Assembly: GCA_023664455.1 (NCBI GenBank)
Contig: JAMPFM010000030.1
Span: 1 to 34,084, forward strand
From: Blautia sp.
GTDB lineage: Bacteria > Bacillota > Clostridia > Lachnospirales > Lachnospiraceae
Direction of reading: 5' to 3'
Length of the DNA: 34,084 bases
In this document: in pieces, positions 8,035 to 16,707 of the stretch
Position numbering within the stretch: the first letter of the stretch is position 1
How the letters are laid out: each line of letters starts with the position of its first letter
The notes under the pieces: model-generated
Told to the model about the DNA's origin: nothing
Databases searched by the model: none
What the model saw: only the letters and a program-made list of their open reading frames with translations
Position numbers and translations under genes: made by a program

Positions 8035-10107
8035 ATGAAGGCTGTCAGTATCATTACTCCGCTCTATCATGGAAAACAGTATATACCGCGAATAATACAG
8101 ATGGTAGAAGCATGCCAAAAAGTACTAGGCGATTCCGTAAGATTAGAGTTGATTTTATCGAATGATGATCCGGAAGGAAATATTGAGGAAGATACTTATT
8201 CGGATATCGTTAATATTATTTTGCTAAATACAAAAATAAACAGAGGCATTCAAGGTGCCAGAGTACAAGGACTGAAGCAGAGCAGTGGTGAATACATTGT
8301 TTTTCTGGATCAGGATGATATTATATATCCAGATTATGTAAAGAGCCAGTTATCTTGTATAGGGGATACGGATGCCGTAGTATGTAGGTGTATTCATGAA
8401 AACAAGCAGTTTTATAATGCAGATATGAAATTTGAGGAAGTCATATCAGAAGAACATATGCTGACTAAGGGGAATCCTATTATTTCAGCAGGACAGGTCT
8501 TGCTGCGACGGAAATCCATACCAGAGTTATGGATAGATAATATTATGGAAACAAACTGTGCAGATGATTATCTGCTATGGTTATGTATGCTTGCAGGAAA
8601 GGCTGAATTTGCACTGAATCAGAATATTCTGTTTGAACATACTGTGAATGGCAGCAATCTGTCACTTAATTATAAACGAATGATATTGTCTCTGGATGAA
8701 ATGTATGATATCCTCTCAAAAAATAATGTGTTTGATGATGAAAAATTGCAGAAGATATCAAACATGCGGCGAAATGCAATGTTTGATTGGATATCGCTTT
8801 TGGAAAAATTTAGAGATATGTTTATGACGCTTAACATGCTTGCCATATGCCGTGAAACGGGATGTTCTTTTGGGGAGCGGCTGAAAGATAAAGGAGTACA
8901 ACGTGTCGCTATATATGGGGCTGGTTATCTTGGCAAAAGGTTAATGGGGGAATTGAAGCAATATCATATTGAAACGATATTTTTTATTGACAGAAATGCA
9001 GACTATTTGAAAGAAGAAATACCGATATACAAGCTGGAAGATGCGCCGGACAATATAGATATGGTAATTATTTCGCTGGTAAGAAATTATAATCCGGTGA
9101 AAAGCCTTCTTAGGGAAAAATACAATGTTGGAATTTATACGATTAGGGAAATTGTGGAGGGGTGGGAGATGAATGAACAGAAACAATTTATTATATATGG
9201 AATGGGAAAACAGGGGAAGAGTTATTATAACTTTTTTAAAGAAAAAGGTCTGGATGGGTGTGTAAAGGGCTTTTGCGACAGGCGGTATTCGGAACTTGGA
9301 GAATATGACGGCAAAAAATGTTATGGGTATGACGAGGCAAAACTTGCAGGAGTTCCTTTTCTGATTTCACCATATGATCAGAAGGTTTTTTCGGAGATAG
9401 AGGAGCAAATCAGGAAAGACGGCGGAATAAGTTATGAAATGAATAACATAGCAGACTATCTGGGGCAGAACAAGGTAGAGTTTAATAGAGACTATTTAGC
9501 GTTTTTCCATATTGATAATATGGATGACTATTTCGAGCATGTGGAAAACGATAATCCTATGAGGCGCTTCTGGCATGAAGAGTCAGAAATATATTCATTG
9601 TTTTGCAGGTTGGATTTAACCAATGTGATAGAACTGGCATGTGGCAGAGGCAGACATGTAGAGAGATACATTGATAAAGCTGGGGATGTTACGTTGGTTG
9701 ATATATTGGATAAAAATATCAATTTCTGCAAAAACAGATTCCGGGCATATGATAACGTCCACTATTATTGTAATAACGGATTTAATCTGGAGCAATTGCC
9801 ATCCGACCAATATACGGCGCTTTTTTCATATGATGCAGTGGTTCATTTTGAAATGATGGATATTAATGAATATTTAAAAGATATACATCGGATATTGGTG
9901 AAGGGTGGAAGAGTTCTGATCCACCATTCTAATTATGATAAGGACTATACAGCATCGTTTATCAATAGCCCGCATGGGCGAAGTTACATGAATGCAGGTA
10001 TATTCGCTTATCTGTCATCCCGTCAGGGATTTCAGGTTCTGGAACAGAGAGTAATAAACTGGGGAGGAATAGAAAGACTGGACTGTCTTACGCTTTTGGA
10101 AAAATAA
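8035..10107 (+). CDS. Fusion: GT2 glycosyltransferase + two Rossmann modules + SAM methyltransferase
   Basis: 690 residues after AAAGGAAA. Residues 1-250 form a GT2 (GT-A) domain: VSIITPLYHGKQYI, LILSNDDPEG, GARVQGLKQSSGEYIVFLDQDD with the DxD-type metal site, and CADDYLLW. Residues about 287-370 and 379-460 are two copies of the shared module (AIYGAGYLGKRLM; IIYGMGKQGKSYY). From about residue 525 a class I SAM methyltransferase follows: VIELACGRGRHVERY, VTLVDI, and FSYDAVVHFEMMD. The second module begins at an in-frame ATG (9169) preceded by GGAGG, so the gene looks like two joined genes. One polypeptide would add a sugar and methylate it, perhaps as chain capping. Substrates are unknown. 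Confidence 0.85.
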   Translation: MKAVSIITPLYHGKQYIPRIIQMVEACQKVLGDSVRLELILSNDDPEGNIEEDTYSDIVNIILLNTKINRGIQGARVQGLKQSSGEYIVFLDQDDIIYPDYVKSQLSCIGDTDAVVCRCIHENKQFYNADMKFEEVISEEHMLTKGNPIISAGQVLLRRKSIPELWIDNIMETNCADDYLLWLCMLAGKAEFALNQNILFEHTVNGSNLSLNYKRMILSLDEMYDILSKNNVFDDEKLQKISNMRRNAMFDWISLLEKFRDMFMTLNMLAICRETGCSFGERLKDKGVQRVAIYGAGYLGKRLMGELKQYHIETIFFIDRNADYLKEEIPIYKLEDAPDNIDMVIISLVRNYNPVKSLLREKYNVGIYTIREIVEGWEMNEQKQFIIYGMGKQGKSYYNFFKEKGLDGCVKGFCDRRYSELGEYDGKKCYGYDEAKLAGVPFLISPYDQKVFSEIEEQIRKDGGISYEMNNIADYLGQNKVEFNRDYLAFFHIDNMDDYFEHVENDNPMRRFWHEESEIYSLFCRLDLTNVIELACGRGRHVERYIDKAGDVTLVDILDKNINFCKNRFRAYDNVHYYCNNGFNLEQLPSDQYTALFSYDAVVHFEMMDINEYLKDIHRILVKGGRVLIHHSNYDKDYTASFINSPHGRSYMNAGIFAYLSSRQGFQVLEQRVINWGGIERLDCLTLLEK
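9156..9171 (+). promoter_or_regulatory. Internal ribosome binding site and in-frame ATG at the fusion joint
   Basis: GGAGGGG at 9156-9162 is followed after 6 nt by ATG at 9169-9171, exactly where the second module starts (residue 379). It could still produce a separate module-methyltransferase protein of 312 residues. Confidence 0.55.
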
Positions 10108-10140
10108 GATGGTTTTAGGTTATATAATTGTGGAGGATAT

Positions 10141-11292
10141 ATGAAACTAAGCATTGTTGTACCAATCTATAATACAGAAATGTATTTGAAGGCATGTGTG
10201 CAAAGTATTATAGACCAGACTTGCCCCGATATGGAGATACTTCTTATAGATGACGGTTCTACGGATGGCTGCGCTGCAATCTGTAAGGAATTTGCAAGCA
10301 GTGATTCGCGGGTAGTATATATCAGACAGGAAAATAAGGGATTAATTGGTGCAAGGCGCACCGGAGCTGAGCAGGCTTCGGGTGAGTTTCTTATGTATGT
10401 AGATTCCGATGATTGGATTGACCAAGGTATGGCGGAGTTTCTGGTTCAGCAGATCGGAGATGCGGACATGGCGACAACGGGAGTTCATTATGAGACCGGA
10501 CCGGGTATGGTTGTAGAGTATCGTGATCAGTATTCGGAGGGAGAGTATGGAGGAAGCGATAAAGAATTCTTATTAAAAACGATGTTGTATGATATGGATT
10601 CGGATATCTTACAACGCCTGACGCCTTGGATTTGGAATAAATTGTATAGAACAGAAATAGTCAGACAGGTATATAGGAACTTGGATGCGGATAATAATTT
10701 TGCCGAGGATGGCGTATTCTTATATAATTATCTTATCATCAGCGGGGCAGTCAGAATATGCCATAAATGCTTTTATCACTATCGGTATCGTACAGATTCC
10801 ATGTTTCATGGCGGAAATCCACATATGCTGTCAGACATTAATAAGGCATATCTTGCATTAATTCATGGTTTTGAGAAGCATCCGTTAAAAGAGAATTTAG
10901 TGCCGCAGCTTCAGCGCTGGGTATCCGTTACAGCGATAATGGCGGTAAATGGAGGAATGGGCTTTGCATCAGCAATCCATATTCCAGAATTTCAGCTTGA
11001 TACAGAAGGATTAAGGGACAAAAGAATCGTTCTTTATGGCGCAGGCAAAGCCGGGAGGGACTATTTCAGACAGCTTACCAAAATGGGGTATCATGTAGTT
11101 TTATGGGTTGACAGTAACAGCTCGGAAATAGAAAATGTAAGAAAACCGAGTGACATTCCTGGTATAGAATATGATGTGATTTTATTGGCTGTAAGTCGTC
11201 CGGAATATGTTGATAGTATCAGGCAGTCGCTGAGTGATATCGGTATCGGGGAAGAAAAACTGATGTGGAAAAAACCAATCAGGACTATATAG
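10141..11292 (+). CDS. GT2 glycosyltransferase with C-terminal Rossmann module
   Basis: 383 residues; start after GGAGGATAT. The GT2 domain is textbook: LSIVVPIYNTEMYLKACVQS at the N-terminus, LLIDDGSTDGCAAIC, NKGLIGARRTGAEQASGEF and MYVDSDDWID with the DxD metal site, and EDGVF later as the catalytic acidic motif. Residues about 293-383 are the shared module (IVLYGAGKAGRDYF, then LWVDSN, then DVILLAVSRPEY). It probably transfers one sugar from a nucleotide donor on the cytoplasmic side. It starts 33 bp after the GT2/methyltransferase fusion and nearly touches the FkbM gene downstream, so it is within the same operon. Sugar specificity cannot be read. Confidence 0.87.
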   Translation: MKLSIVVPIYNTEMYLKACVQSIIDQTCPDMEILLIDDGSTDGCAAICKEFASSDSRVVYIRQENKGLIGARRTGAEQASGEFLMYVDSDDWIDQGMAEFLVQQIGDADMATTGVHYETGPGMVVEYRDQYSEGEYGGSDKEFLLKTMLYDMDSDILQRLTPWIWNKLYRTEIVRQVYRNLDADNNFAEDGVFLYNYLIISGAVRICHKCFYHYRYRTDSMFHGGNPHMLSDINKAYLALIHGFEKHPLKENLVPQLQRWVSVTAIMAVNGGMGFASAIHIPEFQLDTEGLRDKRIVLYGAGKAGRDYFRQLTKMGYHVVLWVDSNSSEIENVRKPSDIPGIEYDVILLAVSRPEYVDSIRQSLSDIGIGEEKLMWKKPIRTI

Positions 11293-11308
11293 TCAGGTGA
11301 GGAAGAAA

Positions 11309-12367
11309 ATGATAGAAGATTTTCAAAATATTTATGCGCATATGGGAGATAAATTATCCAAAGCAATATACATGGATAGGCTGAATTATAGTATCACGCA
11401 GGATAGTAATTATCTTAAAAATATGGTGGACATGACAGTAAGGAACAGTGTGGAATGGAAAAGATTCTGCGAATGTCTGAAAGAAAAGTCACAGAATGAT
11501 AAAATGTACATATTTGGCGCAGGAATATGGGGGCAGATATTGTATAAGGAAACAAAAGAATTTATGAGGTGGGGGGGGATTATCGATAACCAGCCGGAAG
11601 GAAAAGTGATAGGGGATTTGGACATTGTGACCTTAGATCAGTTCATGAGTCGATATGACGGGAATACGGTTATCGTAATTTCTTCCTATAAAAGCGGCGC
11701 GAGTATGTCTGCACAGCTTCAGAAGGCAAATATTCCTTCGGAAAAAATAATTGATGGCGGAAACAGTATATATAGATTAACAGAAGGAGCAATTTACTTT
11801 GATCTGAAAGAATTGGAACCGCGGGAAGCCTATGAGGTTTTCGTAGACGCCGGCGGATTTGATGGATTTACGACAAAGGAATTTTTCAGATGGTGCGGCG
11901 GAAATGGTTATTCCTATTGCTTTGATGCTGATACAGGCAATCTGGATACCCTTAAAGATAATCTGGCAGATTATGGGAATTGCGAGATTATTCCGAAGGC
12001 ATTGTGGTCTGAGAGTACTGTATTGTCGATGCGCATGACAGGGAATTATGCCTCATCTGTCACAGGGCAGAAAGCAGGGAATGACATACAGGAAATCCAT
12101 GCAGTGGCGTTGGATGATTTTATACAGGAAAAGAAAGTCACCTTTATAAAAATGGATATCGAGGGAGCGGAATTGGAAGCAATAAAGGGAGCAAAGCGTA
12201 TCATTATGGAGCAGCGTCCCAGGCTTGCAATCAGTATTTATCATAAGGCGGAAGATATATGGGAAATTCCTCAGCTTCTTTTGAAATATTATACCGGATA
12301 CAAATTCTATATGAGACATTATTCATTTGATGGATATGATACCGTTCTGTATGCAATTCCAGAGTAA
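11309..12367 (+). CDS. Rossmann-module + FkbM-family methyltransferase
   Basis: 352 residues from an ATG behind GTGAGGAAG. The first 60 residues are helical and unassigned. Residues about 65-150 are the shared module (MYIFGAGIWGQILYKE, then GGIIDNQ, then NTVIVISSY). From about 175 comes an FkbM-type SAM methyltransferase: VFVDAGGFDGFTTKEFF (motif I), FDADTGN, and FIKMDIEGAELEAIKGAK followed by PRLAISIYHK. FkbM proteins usually O-methylate sugars or polyketides. A run of eight Gs (11571-11578) encodes Trp-Gly-Gly inside the module and is in frame here. Loss or gain of one G would truncate the protein before the catalytic domain. Confidence 0.85.
   Translation: MIEDFQNIYAHMGDKLSKAIYMDRLNYSITQDSNYLKNMVDMTVRNSVEWKRFCECLKEKSQNDKMYIFGAGIWGQILYKETKEFMRWGGIIDNQPEGKVIGDLDIVTLDQFMSRYDGNTVIVISSYKSGASMSAQLQKANIPSEKIIDGGNSIYRLTEGAIYFDLKELEPREAYEVFVDAGGFDGFTTKEFFRWCGGNGYSYCFDADTGNLDTLKDNLADYGNCEIIPKALWSESTVLSMRMTGNYASSVTGQKAGNDIQEIHAVALDDFIQEKKVTFIKMDIEGAELEAIKGAKRIIMEQRPRLAISIYHKAEDIWEIPQLLLKYYTGYKFYMRHYSFDGYDTVLYAIPE
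11571..11578 (+). repeat. 8-G homopolymer inside the FkbM gene (in-frame state)
   Basis: T followed by eight Gs encodes Trp-Gly-Gly and keeps the frame. It has the same local form (TGG GGG GGG) that would repair the DUF1919 gene, and its length would make it prone to slippage. Confidence 0.6.
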
Positions 12368-12387
12368 GAATATAAAAGGAGAAACGC

Positions 12388-13800
12388 ATGAAATATCTGA
12401 TTTTTGGCACGGGAGATTATTATAATCGCTATAAAAAATGGTTTGCCAGAGAAGATATCGTTGCTTTAATTGACAATTCACCGGGCAAGCAGAATACATA
12501 TCTGGATGGAATACAGATTCTTTCCCCGGAACAGGGAGTGAAACTTGCATATGATGTTGTGGTGATTTTAAGTTTTTATGTCAAGTCGATGAGACAGCAG
12601 CTTCTTGAGCTGGGTGTTTCAAAAGAGAATATTTATCATTTCTATGAACTTCATAATTTATTCTGCCGTGGAGAAAATAAGCTGCCGGCAGATTATAAGA
12701 AACCCATACAATATTACAATGACGCGGAAAACTTAGATAAGTCGCGTTACACGCTGCTTCTGTCAAATGATTTGACGCTGGGTGGTCCTGCAATTGCGCT
12801 ATATCATATGGCACAGGCGCTTAGGGCGAGAGGGGATAATGTAGTGTTTGCATCGATGCTGGATGGACCATTACGAGATACTTTGGTATCTGAGGGGATT
12901 CCCGTGGTGGTTGATGTGAATCTGCAGATAGAGACTATGCGGGAGGCAGAGTGGACGGCCGGATTTGCGCGCATTGTGTGCAATACGATAAATTTTTATG
13001 TTTTTTTGTCAGAGCGGGATACGAGAATACCGATTGTGTGGTGGCTGCATGATTCCTTGTTTTTTTATGATGGTGTAGATAAGGAAGCGCTGTGCGGGCT
13101 GAATCGGGAAAATATGCGGATTTATGCCGTGGGACCGGTGGCAAGGGGAGCGATAGCCGGATTCATACCGGATATGGAAATTGGTGATTTGCTTTATGGA
13201 GTGACTGACGAGGCAGTAGGCTGCACGAAGCGGAATAATGATGGCAATGGGAAAATCTGCTTTGTAACCATTGGATATATTGAAGCCAGAAAAGGACAGG
13301 ATATTCTAATTAGGGCAATTCAGAAAATTCCAGAAAATATTCTTAGGAAAGCAGAGTTTTATCTGGTGGGACAAAAGACATCTCAGATGGCGAAGCAGAT
13401 TGAAGAAATAATACAGAATATTCCTGAAGTAATTATGACTGGAACGATGGATCGAGATGAAATTCATAAAATTCTTGACCGGGCAGATGTGATGATTTGT
13501 CCATCGAGGGAAGACCCTATGCCGACTGTGGCGGCTGAAGCGATGATGCACAGGGTACCTTGCATTGTCTCAGATGCAGCGGGCACAGCCGGATATATAT
13601 GCAGCAAAACAGATGGAATTGTGTTTTGCAGTGAGGATGAGCAGGAATTGGCTGACAGAATGATATGGTGTATAGAACATCATGACCAATTATCTGATAT
13701 GGGAATCCGTGCAAGGGAAATATATGACAAAACTTTTTCTATGACGGCATTTGAGAAGAAAATCACGGAAATTATGAAGATGCCGCCAGAAGTATCATGA
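12388..13800 (+). CDS. Rossmann-module + GT4-family glycosyltransferase
   Basis: 470 residues; ATG after AAAAGGAG. Residues 1-95 are the shared module (YLIFGTGDYYNRY, then ALIDNSPGK, then YDVVVILSFYVKS). Residues about 120-465 form a GT-B, GT4-type transferase: LLLSNDLTLGGPAIALYHMAQAL for the N-terminal lobe, FVTIGYIEARKGQDILIRAI for the start of the donor lobe, and DVMICPSREDPMPTVAAEAM with the two glutamates of the donor-binding motif, then PCIVSDAAGTAGYI. It would transfer a sugar from a nucleotide donor in the cytoplasm. It differs clearly from the module-less GT4 at 2952. The following gene begins 34 bp downstream. Confidence 0.87.
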   Translation: MKYLIFGTGDYYNRYKKWFAREDIVALIDNSPGKQNTYLDGIQILSPEQGVKLAYDVVVILSFYVKSMRQQLLELGVSKENIYHFYELHNLFCRGENKLPADYKKPIQYYNDAENLDKSRYTLLLSNDLTLGGPAIALYHMAQALRARGDNVVFASMLDGPLRDTLVSEGIPVVVDVNLQIETMREAEWTAGFARIVCNTINFYVFLSERDTRIPIVWWLHDSLFFYDGVDKEALCGLNRENMRIYAVGPVARGAIAGFIPDMEIGDLLYGVTDEAVGCTKRNNDGNGKICFVTIGYIEARKGQDILIRAIQKIPENILRKAEFYLVGQKTSQMAKQIEEIIQNIPEVIMTGTMDRDEIHKILDRADVMICPSREDPMPTVAAEAMMHRVPCIVSDAAGTAGYICSKTDGIVFCSEDEQELADRMIWCIEHHDQLSDMGIRAREIYDKTFSMTAFEKKITEIMKMPPEVS

Positions 13801-13834
13801 ACAGTATCAGGCAGGCGCAGGCTGAGAAAGGAGC

Positions 13835-15916
13835 ATGGTTATTAAAATGGCAGATTTATCCCAAATCCTTGAGCAGTATCAAAATGAAAAGATTGCTATC
13901 TATGGACTCGGAACGGAAACGGAGCGGTTGCTGAATGAGATTGGACGGGAGTTTCAGATTATTGGACTTTTGGATGGATATAGAGAAGATGGAATATTAT
14001 ATGATAAACCAATTATTCCATTAAAATATGCCATTGAATGTCAGGTGAAACTGATTATTGTTGTTGCAAGACCCGGTTCGTGCAGAGCTATTTTCAAACG
14101 CATTGGCGCAGTCTGTATGGAAAATAAGATTGCCGTAATCGATGTGAGGGGAAAAGACTTGTGTGATTTGAAAAAGGTCAGCTACTATTTTAAAGGTGCG
14201 GATGGAATCTCACGGGAATGTCTTGTGAAACATGTTGATGAAAACGATGTGGTGAGCATAGATTTGTTTGATACTTTGATTATGCGCCAGACGTTATTTC
14301 CAACAGATATATTTGATATCATGGAATGTAGGTTAAAAGAGAAAGGCATGATAATCAAGGACTTTAGCGGCAGACGTATGGCAAGTGAAAAACATCTTGC
14401 TAAGTTTAAGGCTCCGACTCTTGTTGAGATATATTCCTACATGAAAAGCACATATCTGCTTCCGGAAATGATACCGGAGGAACTGGCGGAATTGGAATGG
14501 AGCATTGATTATGAACTGGCGCTTCCGCGGCAGGAAATGTGTGATTTCTGTGACGAGATACATGAAAAGGGGAAAGAAATTTATATTGTGTCGGATACCT
14601 TTTATACAAAGGAGCAGCTTATAAAATTACTTGAGAAATGTAATATCAAATTTTATACGGATATTTTTGCGTCATGTGAATATAAGACTGCGAAGACAGA
14701 AGAACTTTTTGAAAGGGTAAAAGACAGAATTTCCGAAAAGAAATGTATTCATATCGGGGATGACCAGGTCTCAGATATCGAAAGCGCCAGGAAGCATGGA
14801 TTTTCCGCATACCGGATCTGCAGCGGGATAGATTTGCTGGAAATGGCGGGGTATCTGGGATTATGGGATAATATGGAAGGATTATCGAACCGGATTAAGA
14901 TAGGAATGTTTGTATCGAAACTGTTTAATAGTCCTTTTCAGTTTGAAAATGAGGAGCAGAAAATTTCTGTTAAAAGTGCGTATGATATTGGATATCTGCT
15001 CTTTGCGCCAATGATAAGTGATTTTGTCATATGGTTTGAGGAACAGGTGCAGGATTATGGTATTTCAAATGTATGGCTTTGTGCAAGGGATGGGTATCTG
15101 ATTAAGAAAATGTATGATAAGTTACATGGAGATAAGGACTCCGTTTATTTTTTGACCTCGCGTACAGCAGCTATCGGTGCAGGAGTAGAGAATGAAGAGG
15201 ATATTAAATATGTCAGGGAAATGAAATTCAGCGGGACTGTGGAAGAAGAATTGCAGGAGCGGTTTGGTATTTCTCTACAGGCAGAAATGGCGCCGGGTGA
15301 CAGGAAAGCAGGTTCATTGATGGATTATTCGCATACAATTCTGAGTAAAGCAGTTGTAAACAGAAGAAATTATCATAAATATATGGAAGGATTGCATATA
15401 AAGGAAGGTGACATTGCTTTCTTTGATTTTGTGGCAAAAGGAACGAGTCAGATGTATATTCGGAAATTGGTGGATAATCATTTGAAAGGATTCTATTTCT
15501 TACAGTTGGAAAAAGAGTATATGCAGGATAAGGGATTGGATATTCTGGCGTTTTATGATGAGAAAGCAGCAGAGAACAGTGAAATTTATGAGAATTATTA
15601 TATTTTGGAAACAATGTTAACATCACCGATGCCGTCAGTCAGGGAATTTGATGAGCAGGGCAGACCATGTTATGCGCATGAAACAAGGAAAGAGGAAGAT
15701 ATCCTATGTATGCAGGAAGCGCAGGAGGGGATTCTTGATTATTTTATGGCATACATGAATATATGTCCTAAATCAGAAATAAAAATAAATAGAAGGATTG
15801 ATGAAATTTTTTTGTCCTTAATACATAGCATTGACGTTTTAGATAAATATTTTATAGGACTAACAGTGGAAGATCCATTTTTTAACAGGATGACAGATGT
15901 TGCAGATTTGATATAA
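13835..15916 (+). CDS. Rossmann-module + HAD-superfamily protein (COG5610-like)
   Basis: 693 residues. The start is uncertain: AAAGGAG ends 1 nt before this ATG and 13 nt before an in-frame ATG at 13847. Residues about 19-110 are the shared module (IAIYGLGTETERLLNEI, then LLDGY). Residues about 140-330 are a HAD phosphatase-like domain: SIDLFDTLI with the nucleophile Asp and the +2 Asp replaced by Phe-Asp spacing typical of this subgroup, IVSDTFYT, and HIGDDQVSDIESARKHG. The C-terminal 350 residues (VWLCARDGYLIKKMYD, FLTSRTAAIG, IAFFDFVAKGTS) are seen with HAD domains in polysaccharide loci, as I recall for COG5610; function unknown. It may dephosphorylate a sugar or polyol intermediate or process the glycan. 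Confidence 0.7.
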   Translation: MVIKMADLSQILEQYQNEKIAIYGLGTETERLLNEIGREFQIIGLLDGYREDGILYDKPIIPLKYAIECQVKLIIVVARPGSCRAIFKRIGAVCMENKIAVIDVRGKDLCDLKKVSYYFKGADGISRECLVKHVDENDVVSIDLFDTLIMRQTLFPTDIFDIMECRLKEKGMIIKDFSGRRMASEKHLAKFKAPTLVEIYSYMKSTYLLPEMIPEELAELEWSIDYELALPRQEMCDFCDEIHEKGKEIYIVSDTFYTKEQLIKLLEKCNIKFYTDIFASCEYKTAKTEELFERVKDRISEKKCIHIGDDQVSDIESARKHGFSAYRICSGIDLLEMAGYLGLWDNMEGLSNRIKIGMFVSKLFNSPFQFENEEQKISVKSAYDIGYLLFAPMISDFVIWFEEQVQDYGISNVWLCARDGYLIKKMYDKLHGDKDSVYFLTSRTAAIGAGVENEEDIKYVREMKFSGTVEEELQERFGISLQAEMAPGDRKAGSLMDYSHTILSKAVVNRRNYHKYMEGLHIKEGDIAFFDFVAKGTSQMYIRKLVDNHLKGFYFLQLEKEYMQDKGLDILAFYDEKAAENSEIYENYYILETMLTSPMPSVREFDEQGRPCYAHETRKEEDILCMQEAQEGILDYFMAYMNICPKSEIKINRRIDEIFLSLIHSIDVLDKYFIGLTVEDPFFNRMTDVADLI

Positions 15917-15963
15917 TGGAGTCGTCCAGTAATTTTTAAAGATAGAAAAATAGATGGAAATAT

Positions 15964-15971
15964 GCTACAAT
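15964..15971 (+). promoter_or_regulatory. Possible extended -10 promoter of the polyol-phosphate genes
   Basis: The 98-bp gap after the HAD gene contains TGCTACAAT, an extended -10 (TG-n-TACAAT). No good -35 is visible. It would allow the three polyol genes to be expressed separately from the glycosyltransferases. Confidence 0.35.
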
Positions 15972-16014
15972 CAGGTAAATTTGAATTACAGTAAAAAGAG
16001 GAGAATCATTACTT

Positions 16015-16704
16015 ATGTACTATGAATTAACAGCATCCATGATGTGTGCAAATTACGGGAATCTTGAAAAAGAGGTCAGGGAACTGGAAGAGGGCGGTAT
16101 AGACTCATTCCATATTGATATTATGGATGGTCGTTATGTGCCTAATTTTGCCATGTCGCTGAATGATATGCGATATATTGCAAGTGCGACGAAGAAGCCG
16201 CTTGACGTGCATCTTATGTTGGAGCATCCAAACAACAATGTACAGTTGTTTCTTGACAATTTAAGAAAGGGCGATACCGTATATATTCATCCAGAAGCAG
16301 AGTATCATCCGTCCACCACACTACAGAAGATTATCAATGCGGGAATGATACCCGGTATTGCCATCAATCCTGGTACGAGTGTAGAGACAGTAGTTGAGAT
16401 GCTTCGTATTGTCAGGAAGGTTCTTATCATGACTGTAAATCCAGGGAATGCAGGACAGATGTACATGCCCTATGTAGGAAAAAAGATTACCACCCTTCTG
16501 CAGTTAAGAGAAGAAATGCGCTTTAAGGCATATTGGGATGGGGCATGCAGTAAGGAAAAGATTATACAGTATGCGCCAAAGGGCATGGATGGATTTGTGC
16601 TTGGCACAACGCTTCTTTTTGGGAAGGACAAACCATACGGTGAGACAATCAATGAGATTCGTCATTATTGTGACGATAGTGATAGCCAGATGGGGAGGCA
16701 ATGA
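16015..16704 (+). CDS. Ribulose-phosphate 3-epimerase-like protein
   Basis: 229 residues, the usual length for a TIM-barrel ribulose-5-phosphate 3-epimerase. All metal ligands are present: His33 and Asp35 in FHIDIMDG, His66 in DVHLM and Asp175 in YWDGAC. The catalytic Asp35 and Asp175 pair is therefore intact. The phosphate-binding region reads VNPGNAGQ where housekeeping enzymes have VNPGFGGQ, and WDGAC replaces VDGGV, so it is a divergent, pathway-specific paralogue. It would interconvert ribulose-5-phosphate and xylulose-5-phosphate or a similar ketose phosphate. It is followed after 3 nt by the cytidylyltransferase, then the dehydrogenase, suggesting that it supplies the ketose phosphate for an activated polyol. 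Confidence 0.82.
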   Translation: MYYELTASMMCANYGNLEKEVRELEEGGIDSFHIDIMDGRYVPNFAMSLNDMRYIASATKKPLDVHLMLEHPNNNVQLFLDNLRKGDTVYIHPEAEYHPSTTLQKIINAGMIPGIAINPGTSVETVVEMLRIVRKVLIMTVNPGNAGQMYMPYVGKKITTLLQLREEMRFKAYWDGACSKEKIIQYAPKGMDGFVLGTTLLFGKDKPYGETINEIRHYCDDSDSQMGRQ

Positions 16705-16707
16705 TAA

